Below the pieces are notes generated by a model. That model did no database searches. It had not been told where the DNA came from and saw only the letters and a list, made by a program, of their open reading frames with translations. DNA of 64,000 nt from assembly GCF_963924675.1 (NCBI RefSeq), contig NC_089225.1, positions 114,051,094-114,115,093 on the forward strand. Direction: 5' to 3'. This DNA comes from Phocoena phocoena. Lineage: Eukaryota > Chordata > Mammalia > Artiodactyla > Phocoenidae. Of this stretch, positions 1-14,019 are shown in pieces. The stretch's first letter is position 1. Every line of letters starts with the position of its first letter. A program made the position numbers and the translations under genes.

Positions 1-559
1 AGGACGGGGGGGCAAGGGTGACAGGATGGGGTGGAGCGCGTCCTGCTGGAGCCGCCGGGCGTGGAAAGCTGCTCCCTGATGGCCACGACCTCAGTCACCT
101 TGGCCTCTAGCAGCGCCACTAGGAACGGCCCAAGCGAGAGGCCAACCCATGCCAGGTAATGCCTGTAGTTCCCGCCACGAGGGAGTAATAGGGCCTGGAC
201 TCAACCCCTGGCCACACGCATCTGGAAACTGGACCACCTGAGTGTACTGGTGGCACTGAGTAGACATGGGCTGAGCGCTAAGGGGAAGGACCTGGGCAGA
301 AAAGAGCCACGTCAATCCAGCGCGTTTGGTCTCTAGCTGAGCAGCAGGCAGGGTGCGTGGGGCGGTGCCCCCGCGGCGGGTGGAGAGCACCCCAGGCAAA
401 GGACGTCCCAGGGTGTCTCCGGGTGAGCAGTCCAAGAGCTGCCCTGGGGCTGAGCCATCCAGAGCAGAGGGACCGCTCACTGCACACCGGGGACCGGGCT
501 AACCCTTCCCTAGAAGACAGGCTGCTCTAGACCCACCAAAACGGTTAAACATCAAGCCC

Positions 560-2650
560 CCAAAGCTTAAACTGACTTGCAAGTATCTTAACTGCCTGCC
601 AGAAAGAATTCTAACACTCTTCAATAGAATGAAACAAAACCTAGTGCTCATAAACATAAAAATTCATGATTTATGGCAACCGATGTTCTAGACACGTGAA
701 AGAGAAAAATGTAACTTGTAACCAGGGGAAAATAATCAAGCAGACTAAGGACATGACAAAGATGATGGATTAGGAAACAAGGACATTAAAACAGCTATAA
801 AAATATTCAACGTAATCAAGAAATTAAATGGAAAAGGAAAATAATGAAAGAACTGGAAAATATAAAAAGAACGTCTAGAATTTAAAAAAACCCAGGATTC
901 CCGAAATACAAATTCCACTGGGTAGGTGTGGCAGCCATGCAGATGTGCTGCTCAGATGCCCTGCTGCGAGGAGGCCCGAGTGGCCGAGGGCCCAGGTGCT
1001 GACCCTCTGGGCCCGCCACCCTGTTCACGCAGAGGCCACGCCTCCCACGTAAGGGTGCAGCCCACGGCCAAGGGCAGCAGAAGTTCCATGGCAGCGCATC
1101 CGTGGGCCGTGGGCCTCTTTCAGCAGGAGCCTTTGGCTCTAGGACACCCCGTCGGCCTGGCCAAACCCTTCCTGGACTGTTCCTCCCCAATCTCCTCCCC
1201 TTCCCTTCCCTGTCACAGGGCCAGACTCCTTCCACCTCAGGTCTGGTCCCTTTATCCTTCACAGGGGCTTCCTTCCAAAACCTCATCAGTGTTTACTCCC
1301 ATCCTGGCTTCTGTTTCTCGGAGGACCCAAACTAACACAATGAATTAATGGCGTTATTACATGTGACCGCAGAAGAAAACAGCAGTGAACTTCAAGACTG
1401 AGCAATAGAAACTACCCCAAACAAGACACAGAGAGAAAAGGTCAAGGGCAAATGGACAGACCCTTAGTGGCCTGTGGGGCAGGATCAAGTCATCCAGCAT
1501 CTGTGCACTCAGAGTCCTCGATGGGGGAGGAAAACGATCTGAAGAAATAACGACCAAACATTTTCCAAATGATAGGAAAACTAGAAACCCTCCCAGCCAA
1601 GAAACTCAATAAATGCCAAGCCGGACAAACAGAGAGGAAACCACAGGAGCACATAATAATTAAAGTACTGAAAACCAGTGATAGAGAGAGTAAGGGGAAG
1701 TCTTAAAAGCAGCCAGAGAAAAAAGCTCCGTTAGGTACAAGGGCCAAAGATAAGAATAATTTCATATTTCTCATCAGAAACTGTGCAAGCCAGGAATCTA
1801 TGGAGTATCTTCAGTGTTGGCAGAAAACAACTGTCAACCCAGAATTCTATGATGAATGAAAAACCTACCAAAATGCAACGGAAACACATATCTTTCTAAA
1901 CAACGGCTAACAGAAGTCATCACTAGCAGGCCCGTAGCATGAGCTCAGCTATTGAAGGGGGCTCTGCTCAGCCAGGTGAAGCCTGGACCTGCGTGAAGGA
2001 ACCGGGCACAGCCGGAACCACAGCTGCAGGAGGAAGGGCAGGAAGGAGGAAAGACGGAATAAAAAGCTCGAGTGAACTGTTTAAAGCCAAAGTAGTAACA
2101 GTATATCCTGAGGTTCCTAACATGTGTGGAAGTGAAATACACACGCGTAACGGCACAGCGGACAGACGGGGGAGAGAAGCCGGCTGCGAGGGGCTCACGT
2201 CACGTGTGACGTGGCCCGATGCTGGCTTTCCGGGGGACCGTGACAAGGTAAAGGTGTGCACTGCACACCTCACAGCAGTCACTAACGATGAGATAAAGAG
2301 GTGCAGCGGATAGGTCAACGGAGGGAATGAAACGGAACCACGGAAAACAATCAACTAGCACACAGAAGCCAGGGAAAGAGGGAGTAAGACGCTGCTGCAG
2401 GGCTGAAACGTGAGCAGGTCAGGAGCAGCGGGTCCCTCAGCGGAAGCGCCTCGCCCTGACCCAGGAAGCCCCTCCCCGGAGGCGGCTGACAGCACAAAGG
2501 TCACGGGCGCGCCCCCTTCAATGGATGACCTCGGTGCCGGTACTTCGGTTTCTGCTCAGAGAACGTCTAACTCTCCAGCCCCAGCTGCTACTGCACGCAG
2601 TTATCTACCAGTTAGAGAATCACTCTCAGGAAAGAAGTCCCGTAAGAAAA
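560..2650 (+). mobile_element. L1/HAL1-derived sequence, fragmentary
   Basis: The A-rich stretches 560-895 and 1340-2350 carry phrases typical of the 5' half of old mammalian L1, for example 'ctgtcaacccagaattctat' near 1830 and 'gtacaagggccaaagataag' near 1735. The part 905-1335 is GC-rich and probably a separate insertion or unique DNA. The limits are soft. Confidence 0.6.
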
Positions 2651-3119
2651 CTGCCGCTTTATGAAAACTAACGATTCGGGAGGAAAGAACACCCGGTGAG
2701 TCTGATGACCCGATGCCCTTGGAAATACCATTCGCGAGAAAGCCGACCACACCCCCGCTGCTCAGCCCCCATCAGACAAATCGAGGGTCCTCACGGGCCC
2801 ACAAGCGAGCCTCCTGGACGTGCGCGGACCCGCTCTCCCCGGCACTGGCTGCCCGACCTGGAGCGCCCTCCTGAGCATCTATCTCTTCCTCCTGAACGCC
2901 TGCCCTAAACGATGCCCGCTCCTCCATGACACCTTTCCTCAAGCTGAGGGAGCCAGCACCACTCCTGGGAACTCCCGAGTCCACTGTCCCATCCTCTGGG
3001 TACCCACCTTGGTGACGCCTGCCGCAATCAAGATGGACTTGGATCCTAGAGGGCGGCCTGCCTACCAGTCCCATTCCCAGCACCGTCTTGGGATCAGACA
3101 CGTGAGGTCAGCAGACAGG

Positions 3120-3215
3120 CACTGTCTCGGAGGTAAAAGATGTTAAGTGACGCGCTCGAGGTCACCGGGCGAGAAGGGGCAGGCTGACACCCGAGCCCAG
3201 ATGCTCTGACCCTCG
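3120..3215 (-). repeat. MIR fragment, minus orientation
   Basis: 'gatgttaagtgacgcgctcg' then 'aggtcaccgggcgagaaggg' and 'acacccgagcccagatgctc' fit the reversed MIR core and end. Confidence 0.5.
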
Positions 3216-6200
3216 AATCCAGGAACGTTTTGCCCACCACCCCCTGCAGATATCCGCTGTGTTAAACGGCACGTCTCCGTGCGCTGTTAGCGCGTGAAGT
3301 CCCTGCACCACGTGGAGCTTTCCCCTCCTGTCAGCCGGTACACACTGAGCTCTGCCGCTGTGAGACTGCAGGACGCATGTCAGGGTCCAGTCCGCAACCA
3401 CCCTGCCCTGGGAAGGCCCTGCTTTTCCTGCCCTTTTACGTGTGCCTCAAAGAACTACCCAGGGAGCAGGGGCACTTTTATTTCTTAGCACCACCTCAGG
3501 GGTAGTCAGTGATGCTCGGGGTTTCCTGGTTGGAAGAGCTTTCCTGGAGGACTAAATATATGTAGTAATTCTAGCATCAAATCCTGTGTTGTATTACCGT
3601 AAAAAGGAGAATTTTTTAAAAAAGGATGGACTACGCCTTGCCCTTCTGGATCTGCTTTACTCCACTGGAGCAGTAAATAGTACTACTAGGTACTATTGAC
3701 TCTGCTCTCTCCAGATGCACCAAGGAGCTGAAAACTACTAACTAACTGTGGGGTGGCTCGGGGACTCCAATCTCCCACCCCTGCTACTCATTGCATACGA
3801 ACGCTAAGGAGCCCGGCTAAGAATTTCTCATTCATTTTAAAGAAGAGCACCAGAGAAATTAGTTATTAAAGTTACTTCTTTGATATACAATTTCCCCAAT
3901 TTTCCATTAACGTTAAACATAAATCAAGTATAAAAAAAATGAAATCAACTTCCAAAAAATCTTATTTTATCCAAGTCCATTTTCAAAAACAATCTTTTTA
4001 TTTTAAAAATGAGTGCCTCCGATTTTTAGCACACGAACACCACAGCCTATTACAAATACATCCACGCTGAGGTCCTATCTTCACACCACAAGTGTCACAA
4101 CATCATATACTTTAAATGTCTGAATCCCGTTTAACTCATATTAACTGTGAAGAAGAAAAGCTCCTAACTCAAGCGCTCGTTCAAATACCTGAAAGCGGGA
4201 TGTGTCCTAAAACTTCTAAAACCAAAGTAATGACTGGACACACGCAAAGTCCAGGCACCCCTGGTGGGTCAGGGTGCGTGTGAAACGCTACCCTATCATT
4301 CGCACCAGCAGGTCCCTGTGAAAACCTGCAAGTGCACACAAATCAGTGCACCTGGTAGAAGGTCCACCTTTTATACACTAACTTTCTTCTCCAAGGGACA
4401 TACGTTATTTTCTGCACGCAGAAATATAAATGGGACATGGAGACGAACACTGGACTTCGATCACGAGTTTTCCATGGAGCACGCACTGAGGGCAGAGGGC
4501 TGCGTGCCTCTTCCAGCCACAACTAATGAAGGACGGACTGAAGACATTTAGCACCTACTTTCACGTTAAACGACTTCTAAACTGAGAATCGGTATTTTAA
4601 CATAAAAGATAAATACCAAATTAAGCTCTAACTAAGGTTTGAACATCGAGAGGAAACATGAAACGACAGAGTCTGTACCTTTCTTCTTCGGCAGGTTTAG
4701 ATACATTGATCCTAAGGCCTTCCTGTTTATTGCAAGTTTGTCTTTATTAAGGTGAACTTCGTAAAGGCAAGAACATACAGTGTTAACATATTAAAGTTAT
4801 TAAACATCTCTATTTTTAAAAATGGTAAAGAGGAACTTGATACGGAAAATGAAAATAGTAACCTGAGATAGTAAAGAAATAAAAATAGCAGGAGAGAAAA
4901 CCGAAGATCCTGTTGTCCTAGCAACTGTCTTGGACAAGATCAGATTCATGGAAGGAACGCAGTATCTTAATAGCATCTGGCCTCCTTAAATTGGAAAGAG
5001 ATGGAATCGGTAAAGTGGAGACCGACTCACAGTTTGTCTACCCCAAGGGAGGGCTGCACAGTAACAAGAAGTGACCTGGCACAGTGCCTGAAAAATGACT
5101 TTAAAGAATTAGCAGGCGCTCATGCACACGCTAGGTATTTGTATGAATTTGTCTATAGGGTCACTTCCAAACAGAAAATCGGAGGGGCTGTGTGAATGAA
5201 AAATGCGTTGACACGTGCTTCTCAGGCTCCGGGTACTCACGCCCTTCTGAGATCCCCGGGCAGGCCCTGGAGACCAGATGGGAGGCTGAAGGCCAGCAGG
5301 ACCCCAGCCAGGCCAGCCACAGGACTGAGCCACACGCCCAGGCCACCAGATCAACCAAACCAAACCAAACCGACGTTACAAGTCCTTCTGTTCTATGAAA
5401 ACCCGAGCTCCCTTCTCTCCTAAAAAGGTCACTCCGCACTAGTGGAGGCCCCAGGGCCACAACACAGCTGAAGGGGCAGTGCTGGCCCAGGCTGCACGGG
5501 AGGCCCCGCGGCACCAGCCGGGACCTGGGCGTGAAGGGCTGCCTGCCATGGACGGCAGACGCCGTGGCCTCACCTACCAGCGGCAACAAGAACCGTCATG
5601 CCTTCCTGTGGGCACAGCGTGGGGCCCGCTCACACGGGGGCTCAAAGCTGGCCAGCGAGGCCACTTCCTCGTCAGCCTCCTCCCCCACCCCGCTCCCGTC
5701 CCGTGCCCTCAGGCCCACTCCCACCATGACCCTCCGGCCTCACCCGCAGGCCGGCCTCCCTGACTCCCGCCTGCTCCCGCCGCCCCGGGTGCCCCAGGTG
5801 CGCGGCCGCGGGGAGATGCCTTCCTGACCCGACCTCCACCCCACTTCTGCCCGCACACCTCCTCCTACCAGTGTCGCCCTGGGCTGGCCCCCGAGCCTCA
5901 CGCCCATCCCTTGTCTCTCAGGTTCTCCTCACAGGGCTTCTTGCAGTCAGTGATTCTAAACAAAGCCCGCAGCTCATCCCAGGGGCCCACAAAAGCCCTT
6001 TCCCCGCAGCGAGACTCAGGATCCCCGAGCAGCCAGGAGCCCCCGGGACCTGCCTCGGTTCCCAGTCCTCACCGCTCCCCCTTCCCGTCATGAACACACG
6101 CCCTGGAGCCAACACGCCAGCCCCCCTGCCCGCGGCAGCCCCGCCCCGGCAGCCTCCAGCCCTCCTCTCGGAGAAGACCCAGGCCCCCAGGCTCCCGACG

Positions 6201-7489
6201 ACTCGGCTCACCCCCTCGTGCTGTAATCCCGACACCCGGGCCACCACCGTGAAGCCCTCCCCCGTCAGCCCCCAGCGGGAACCACGTCGCATCCTGCGTC
6301 CACGTGTCTGTCTCTCCCACTGGTCGGTGACTCTCCAGAGCTCTGTGTCCTTAGAGCAGCGTCTGGCACTGAGAGTGCAACGAATGGGCACCGGATGAAT
6401 ACACAGGACAGGGCAGCTCCCAGGGCCTCTTCCTGGCTCTGCGGTGTGACAAGCGTGGCCACCACGGAAACGTATCACTCTGCACCCTGCGGAGCCAGAG
6501 AGCAGGCGCCCAACTCCAGGGCTGCAAAGAGCTGAGAGGCCCCATGAAGAAGTTCCCAGAAAAACAGGCCCCTTCCCAGGATATGGGCCACCTGTCGGGG
6601 CATAAGTCACGCAGACCGCATGCCCAAATGTCAGCGTGGACCTCAAACTACACAAGGGCAAGCAAAAGAAAAAAATTACAAAAGCCCAAGAAGCAAAATG
6701 AGTTGTCTGGACCCTGTGACCTAGACACTTCCCAGCTCAGGTCCCGGTGCCCCTGAGTCTGTCCAGCCTCTAAAGGAAAGACATCCATAAACCAGACTGC
6801 CTGACGGTCTACAACGAAAGGCCACTGTTGCCACAAGCAACTCCCCCTCTTAGGAATCCCCCGCACCCCCACATCGTCCCCACTGCCACCAGCATCCAGT
6901 TCAGAGCACACCCAGGTGTGGTCTACACTGCTCCCCACTCTCTTCCTAGGACCATACACCTGAGTCTGAAAGTCGTAAGACCAATACCCACGTCCATCGC
7001 AGGGACCTCAGGTGCCCACTCTCCTGTCTCGCAGTCACAGCCCTTCCCCTGTGGATCCTCTTTCGTCTGAATCCTTCAATGATAGTTTAGTTTTGAAAAC
7101 CTAGGGAGTAAGAACAAATCTGGCTGCACAGGGAACAGCGAGGTTGCCCCGGGAGACAGCAGCTGCGGGGAAGGAAGGTGAGCTTGTCCTGGTCACAGCC
7201 ATGCCTCCGTCGTCTCTCACCCATACCCTGAAGCTCTGCTTCCCCGCCTCCACCTGTGCCCCAGTCGACATCCAACACGGCACGCAGAGCCATCCTCCTA
7301 ACACGTGGTTCAGATTCTATCGCTCAGAGCATGCCAACGGGCCACAGCTTTGCTGCGACTTCAACCAAAATCCTCACGCCATAGCCCACAGGCCCTTGCT
7401 GCGCGCGCCTTGCTACCTTCTCACCTCACCTGCACTGGGCCCGCCCCTCCATTTCACCACGTGGACTCTTCCTTTCCTAGAACGTGCCA

Positions 7490-7740
7490 AGCCTGCCTCT
7501 ACCTCCCAACCCTGCCCCCTCCCCCAAGTGTAGCCGGGACACCCACGTCTTCTGGTACCCAAGGCCCCTCTCCACAAAACAGCTCCCACCCGGGACGGCT
7601 TTACTTCCGCCCCACAGCACTCAGAGGCCCCCCTACGTATTTGGTGATCGCTTGCCCATTCTTCCCCCAACTCTGTCTTATTCCCCAATATCCCCAGTGC
7701 TCAGAACAGTGCCTGCAACAGAAAGTATTTGCTGAGTGGT
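7490..7740 (+). repeat. L2 3' fragment
   Basis: 'ccccagtgctcagaacagtg' and 'agtatttgctgagtggtaag' at the end. Diverged. Confidence 0.55.
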
Positions 7741-8689
7741 AAGTGACTCGATGTAGAACACGGCCTGAGATGACCCCGCTGGGGCGTGTCTGCAACGTCA
7801 GGCTCAGCACCACGTGCGCGGGGTGAGCCACCACCCCTCGTACCACTCAGTGCTCTGGAGATGCCCGAATAGCTCTCCCGGACAGAATCCTCCCATCACC
7901 ACACAAGCCTTTTATCCTCTGCGTTTCCCTCCTACGCCTTCAACGCTGGCGACTGAAAGATTTCTCCATCCCGGGGGTTCACTGAGCAAATACATACTGA
8001 GAAAAGGGAGACACAGAGCTCCCCACTTGGACCCTCTGTGGAAGGGACATGGGAAGAACCAGCACCAAGTCAGCTTTCAGATCATACAGAGAAACAGACG
8101 CCTTCCATTTGCAGCAAAACAACAGCCCGATACCCTGAAAAACCTCTTGATATAAAACCTCTACAAATGCTTTTAAATGCACTGATGGGCTCTGCGAGAA
8201 ATCATAAGGGGCTGAGATGAAGAGCGAGCTGGAAACCAGAGGGAGAGTTGCAGCCTCCGCCACGCCTGGGCATCTGCAGAGCCGCTGGGAGGCAAGGCAA
8301 AGTGGCGCCCTGTGCAGGTGGACACCTGTGATGCACCTCTGCACACATGCGCAGCTCCGAGGGCGCACCCTCAGGGGAAGGCGGGAGGGAAGAAAGCGCC
8401 CTGACGGCAAGGGGGTCTCAGCGGGCGTCTTAAGAATTCACAGCCTCAGCCTGTCCTCACACACGTGTGGGGTTCCAGTCCTCACCATGCGGGGCCTGGA
8501 ATCCCACAAGCAGCAAAGGAAGCTTAAATCCCGGTTCCTCCTGAATCTCAGGGCCTGGAGGCGGCAACAGTCCTTCCAGGAGCAGGGCTGTCAGCGTTAG
8601 CAAACAACACAGGATGCCCCATGAACGAAATATTTGGGGCGTGCTTACACCGAGAGTCTGGGTTCACCTGAAATCAAACGTCCCTGGGG

Positions 8690-9090
8690 CCCAGGGATAA
8701 ATACCCACGAAGCATGAACTCAGTGTCCAAAGTGTCCAAAATGCAGAAGGAAATAAGCCACCATGGGTAAGAATCAGAGGAAACATTAAACGACAGAGTC
8801 AGACAGGCCTCCAAACCTGAGATCACACACAGAAGACAGTAACTACATTTAAGATGTTTAAAGCAAGAGAAGAAACTGAAAACAGAAGCAAGGAATAAGA
8901 TCCTACCAACAAATCAGAAAGTACCCACGTAACAAAAAAGAAATTTAAATCTAGACCTATCTTGGTTAAACTCTAAAACACCAAAGACAGAAAGAGTAGA
9001 AAGTTCCTGAAAGAGAAAAGGAGACCATAATATTTCATTTAAAAAAAAAAAAAAGGAAGCAGACACTTCTGGGGAAGAAACTGTCATAAA
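8690..9090 (+). mobile_element. Old L1-like sequence interrupted by SINE
   Basis: A-rich sequence of the same general style as the 0.6-2.6 kb L1 relic, broken by the SINE at 9091. The part right of the SINE to about 9560 is probably unique. Assignment rests on composition and short phrases only. Confidence 0.4.
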
Positions 9091-9420
9091 GGGACTTCCC
9101 TGGTGGTGCAGTGGTTAAGAATCCAGCTGCCAATGCATGGGACACAGGTTTGAGCCCTGGTCCAGGAGGATCCCACATGCCGCGGAACAACTAAGCCCAT
9201 GCGCCACAACTACTGAGCCTGCGCTCTAGGGCCCACAAGCCACAACTACAGAGCCCGGGTGCTGCAACTACTGAAGCCCGCACACCTAGAGCCTGTGCTC
9301 CACAACAAGAAGCCCACGCACCGCAATGAAGAGTAGCCCCTGCTCACCACAACCAGAGAAAGCCCGTGCGCAGCAACAAAGACCCAATACAGCCATTAAT
9401 TAATTAATTTTTTAAAGAAA
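9091..9420 (+). mobile_element. CHR-type SINE, long form
   Basis: A tRNA-derived SINE with head gggacttccctggtggtgca, pol III box B-like ggtttgagccc, and a body of alternating 'cacaactactgagcc' units ending in a TTAA-rich tail. It is flanked by a perfect 17-bp target duplication GAAGAAACTGTCATAAA at 9074-9090 and 9421-9437. Confidence 0.93.
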
Positions 9421-9967
9421 GAAGAAACTGTCATAAATTCCTGTTGCTGGGGTGTTTATGGCCATGAACATATGGAAAATACCACTTGCACCTGCATAAA
9501 CAATTAGTATCACAAATTTTCTTACCTCCCGTTTGTTCCCCTAGAAACAAAATTGTTCTTCTGATGTAAGCTTCTTGTTGCCCCTCCCTTTCCCTTCTGA
9601 AGTTAATCATGTAAGCGTCTAATTTTAGCCATTTACCACCTACTTATTAATTCCCCACATGCATATGAATAAATTTTGGTTTACTTCTTCTGTGTTTAAA
9701 GATAAAAAAAACACAAAAGGACGTTGCATGACTTTTTCCAAGAATTGGAAGTGTTGGCCAATAATTTCTAGCCACAAAGTATCAACAAGTTCCGTATCCA
9801 CTATAAAATATGCATACGATATAATGGCTGTATTACGAGAACACCTCCCTGCTCAGGCTTCCCAAGTGTCTCCATAAGCACAGTGCAAGTGTGCTTCAAG
9901 CTTCTTATGAAACCACGAAGTGTGTCTCTGCTGAGTTTACTACCCTTGTTATATTAATCAGGATGAT

Positions 9968-10159
9968 ACGGTGGACCCCTGAACAACGTGGGCTGGACTC
10001 TGTGGGGCCACTTATCCATGGATACTTTTCGACAGTGAACACTACCGTGCTACCCGGGCCCGGGGTGGCTGAATCCACAGACAGGGGGAACCACAGACCG
10101 TGGATACCGAGTCCCGCCTATAAGTTATATGCCCCCACGTTGTTCAAGGGTCAACTGTA
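9968..10159. mobile_element. MER2-like Tigger DNA transposon
   Basis: Terminal inverted repeats: GGACCCCTGAACAACGTGG at the left and CCACGTTGTTCAAGGGTCAA at the right, with the internal 'ggataccgagtcccgcctataagtt' style. A non-autonomous TcMar-Tigger relic. Confidence 0.8.
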
Positions 10160-12929
10160 TAAACTTCTCACGTTGTCAGTGGAGTTTGGCTAAAACATAC
10201 TTAACACTAAATTTTTTTTTCCCTAGAATATGAGGAACCAGGGAAACTGATTTCTACAGACCACCGCCATAAAAAAGCACCCCATCAACCCCCCCCTTAT
10301 TCCAGGAAATAAATGGCCACAAAACACCCTCCACTCTAATACTGAACCAGTCCTTCTCTAAAAGAAACAATTCCTTAAAATGTTCCCAAACTGCTGGCTC
10401 CCTCCCTGCAGGGAACCAACCGGCGTCTCGGTGTCTCAGAGACACACCAGCCTCCCGGCTGCTCGCCTGGGCGTTTCTAGAAATACGCTCTGCAGCCTGG
10501 CCAGGGAACCTTCTCTGAGGAGCAACAAACCTTTCCAGCTACAAACAGCTGCAGAAGACGCTCACAGAAGGGCTTCACTCATTCGTCTTTATCCCTCATA
10601 ACACGCTTTCTAGAGGGAAATCTGGTAATAACTGTTGCTCATGTCTTCAACACTCAAAAGAAATTCTGTGAATGAAGAAATATAGTCACTCTATTTACAT
10701 TCTAATTTCAATTTATCATTTTTTAAAATATCAAGCAACTAAATTTCCTTTCAGAAAACAGCATTCCTCTAAACAGTCACACAATTTTTACCCCACAGAC
10801 CAATATAAAGGCTATGGCAGGCATGGTGACTTCTGGGAAGGGGGAAAGAGCAAACACACAACGGAGAGGCCTGACAGACATACCTCAGCCAGGTGTCAAC
10901 GTCAACACCAGCAGCGATGTGTCACGTTGATGGTACTTAACCCTGTGGTCTTTCTCCCCCAAACACACACATCCAGGCTAATTTTAAGAAAAACACCAGA
11001 CAAACTGCAATTGATGGACATTCTATAAGACACCTGACCAGTACTCCTCAAAACTGTCAGAATCACTAAAAACAAGCAAAGTCCGAGAAGTCGTCACAGC
11101 CAGGAGGGGCCGATGGAGACGTGCCAATTGAAAGTCACGTGCTGTTCTGCATGGGATCCTGCGACAGAAAAAGGACACTAGGGAGAAAACGATGGAAATC
11201 TGAATAAGGTATGGACTTCAGTTAGTAATATGTATCAATATTGTTCAGTACTGGTAACAAATATACCACAAATATAAGACGTTAATATGGGAAACTGGGG
11301 TATATGAGAACTCTCCAGTACCTTCATTTCTCTGTAACGCTAAAACCGTTCTAAAAAATGAAGTTATTTTTTAAAAACAGTTAAGCATTTAAAAGTTAGA
11401 TTTCCCAAATCAGTTAAATATTGATTAAAAATTTCAACATTTCTAAACTTTAAAATTGTAAGCCCAATATAGTATTAATAGATTCCCTTCAATGCTCACA
11501 GATTAAAAATAAGACAGAACTTAACAACGATGAAAACCTGCCAAACAGCCTCCCCGTGTCACTGGGTAAAGTGACGAGTATGTCCAGCTCCTGGTGGACT
11601 GGTGCAGAGCAAGGCCCCTCCCAAGCCACCAAGAAAAACGGACAACATATGAAAAAACACCTGTGCCGAGACATCAAAGGCAGGGCGGTTCCAAGGCCCC
11701 AGGAAAGGAAAGCAAAAAGGACAGCTGCAAGGTGACTGCTTCCCCCCAGGGCCCCGCCCACTCTCACTGGCAGGAGCTTGGGGGCTGAGCCAGCCCTCAG
11801 CAGGGAGGGGGCCGTGGGGACAAAACTGCAGGTCAGGACCCACCAAAGAGGAGGGGCTCTAGTAAAAGTGCCCCATCAGGAAGGTCAAACAGGAAATACA
11901 CCAGACCGCACAAACCTAAGTGCAGCGCCCCCGGCTTGGTTTCTGACAGGCTCGGGAGTCTGCCCTACTAAAACGCGGCCGGAAGACAGCAAGGACAGCG
12001 ACAGCAGCCTCACGCTAGCTTCACAGCTCTTCCAAAATAACGACTGGCCTTTCAAAAGATACCAGCAAACCAAAACAGACTAAATGTCCCCAAACGGAAA
12101 GGATAGACGGAGAGTCAGTTTAAACAGATGGAACAGAGGTCCAAATATTACAGTTACCACATAACTTTGTGATTAACAGGTCAAAGAATTTAGATAACAA
12201 AATAATTTCAACAGACAACTCAAAATTATAAAAAAATGGAAATTCTAAAATCAAAAAGGACTACAATTAAAGTTAAAACTTCAAATATAGAAAATACATG
12301 TCTAGGAGCAGATTGGGAAGCGCTGAAAGAGTAGTAACTTAGAAGACAGACTGAAGAACATATCTGGGCTGAAGGTCACAGAGAAAACAGAATGAGAGAC
12401 ACAGAAAAGAGGGACACAGCACATGGTGAAACGGTCCAACATGTGGTCAAGTGGAGCCCCAGGAGAGCAGAGAAGACGGGGTGTAGCAACATTGACGAGG
12501 TACCAGCAAGACTCTTCTAAAACTGACAATGAACGTCAGCCAAAGAACGTTCTGAGCTACAAGCAAAGCACACACAGAAGCACAGACGCACACACCCCAA
12601 GACAGTGCGACTGCTCAGAACCAAGTCAGAAACACCACCTAAAACAAAACAAAACCAAACCTTGCCAGAAACACAGGAAAACGGTCTTCAAAAGAGGTTT
12701 GCACCTACATGGGTGGGCAGCAGGACACAGCAGAGGCTGGAGAAACACCAGTGGAAACTGTGGAAGGCAGCAGTGGTAGCAGTGGTGGGAACCTGGTGAT
12801 ACACTGGGGGGACTGATCCAGGAAGGAGACGCACTGACCTGAGGGAAGCCAGGTTTCTCACTATCTGAGAAGGACGTGGCCTGGGGGACAATGAGAACGA
12901 GCCTCGTTGCGTCACTCTGGAATTGAAGG

Positions 12930-14010
12930 TGCTGATGTGAATTCATAGCTGTCAGTATGCTGAGAGACAGAAATGAATATAGATGTATATGGATACAACA
13001 GAAATCTGTGAGTCCACAGTGATATAATAAATGAATAAACAGAGCGTTTCTTTATAGTAGAATAGTAACTAATAATGTAGAAGCAATGACAGAATTAGGA
13101 GAATTACCTAATCATTAATTTAGCCATGAAAATCAACAGATGCTAACTACTGGGTCAAGGTTGGATGAGAAAATGGATATCTACCTAGTTTCAAAGTACT
13201 TCCCCTGAAAATACTTATTAATTACAAGGAGTAAAAGAATAACTTTACAGCAAGGACACTATCTCAGTCAAGTGATCAAAGTTAATAGAAGCAGTGATGG
13301 GACAAAGAGGAATCACATGCTACCTGGTAAGATATAATGAGTTCTGTGACCTTCCTACAAAATACACATGAAACCTAAATCCAATCATGGGAAAACATCA
13401 AACAAAACCAAATTGAGGGATATTAAAAAGTAACCATCCTGTAATCTTCAGAAGCGCCAAGGTCTTGAATATCAAGGAAAGCCTGAAGAACTGATCAGAT
13501 TCAAAGATTCTAAAGAGACAAGATAATTAAATGCAGTCCATTATCCTGGATCAGACCTTTTCGCTCTGAAGAACATTCCTGGGACAACTGATTAGCCTTG
13601 AACAAGGTCTGTAGATGAGAGGGAGCAATGTATGAATGTTAATTTCCTGATTTTGATAGCTATATTGTGGTCATATAAGAGAACGTCCTTGTTTATAAGA
13701 ATTACACATTAAAGCAGTGGCTCCCAAACCTTAGTGCATATCAGAATTGGCTGGAAGACTCCTTAAAATAGATTCCTGGGCCCCATCCCCAGAGAATCTC
13801 ATCCAGTAGGCCTGGGCTGGGGCCTGAGAACTTGCATTCCTCATGAGAGCCCAGGTGATGCTGATATGGGGACCACACTCTGAGAATCTGTGCATTAAGA
13901 TGTTTGAGGATAATGGGGTATAATGATGACCACTTACAAAGGTTCAGAAGTTATTTTTCTATTCTTGCTATTTTTGTAAGTTTGAAAAATTCCAAAATAA
14001 AAACTAGAAC
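12930..14010 (+). mobile_element. LINE 3'-end type repeat, carrying a MER5A
   Basis: The stretch contains 'tgttaatttcctgattttga' and ends 'aattccaaaataaaaact', a pattern common in 3' ends of ancient L1 subfamilies. It is split by a MER5A at 13715. A related shorter piece lies at 11170-11370. The family name is not certain. Confidence 0.45.
13715..13892. mobile_element. MER5A hAT element
   Basis: Begins cagtggctcccaaacctta and contains 'ctgggccccatccccagaga' and 'aggtgatgctgatatgggga'. Flanking 8-mers CATTAAAG and CATTAAGA match in 7 of 8 positions if the shifted last bases are ignored, consistent with the 8-bp target duplication of hAT elements. Confidence 0.8.
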
Positions 14011-14019
14011 AAATTAAAG

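Noticed and set aside
5871..6661. Overlapping long ORFs (175 residues plus, 247 residues minus)
   Set aside because: GC-rich block with open frames on both strands and Pro/Ser/Arg-rich translations without recognisable domains. Best read as chance.
9091..9200. tRNA gene calls at SINE heads (also 15362, 27776, 60106)
   Set aside because: The box A/B-like sequences belong to tRNA-derived SINEs. There is no cloverleaf with a normal acceptor stem and each copy has a retroposon tail or target duplication.
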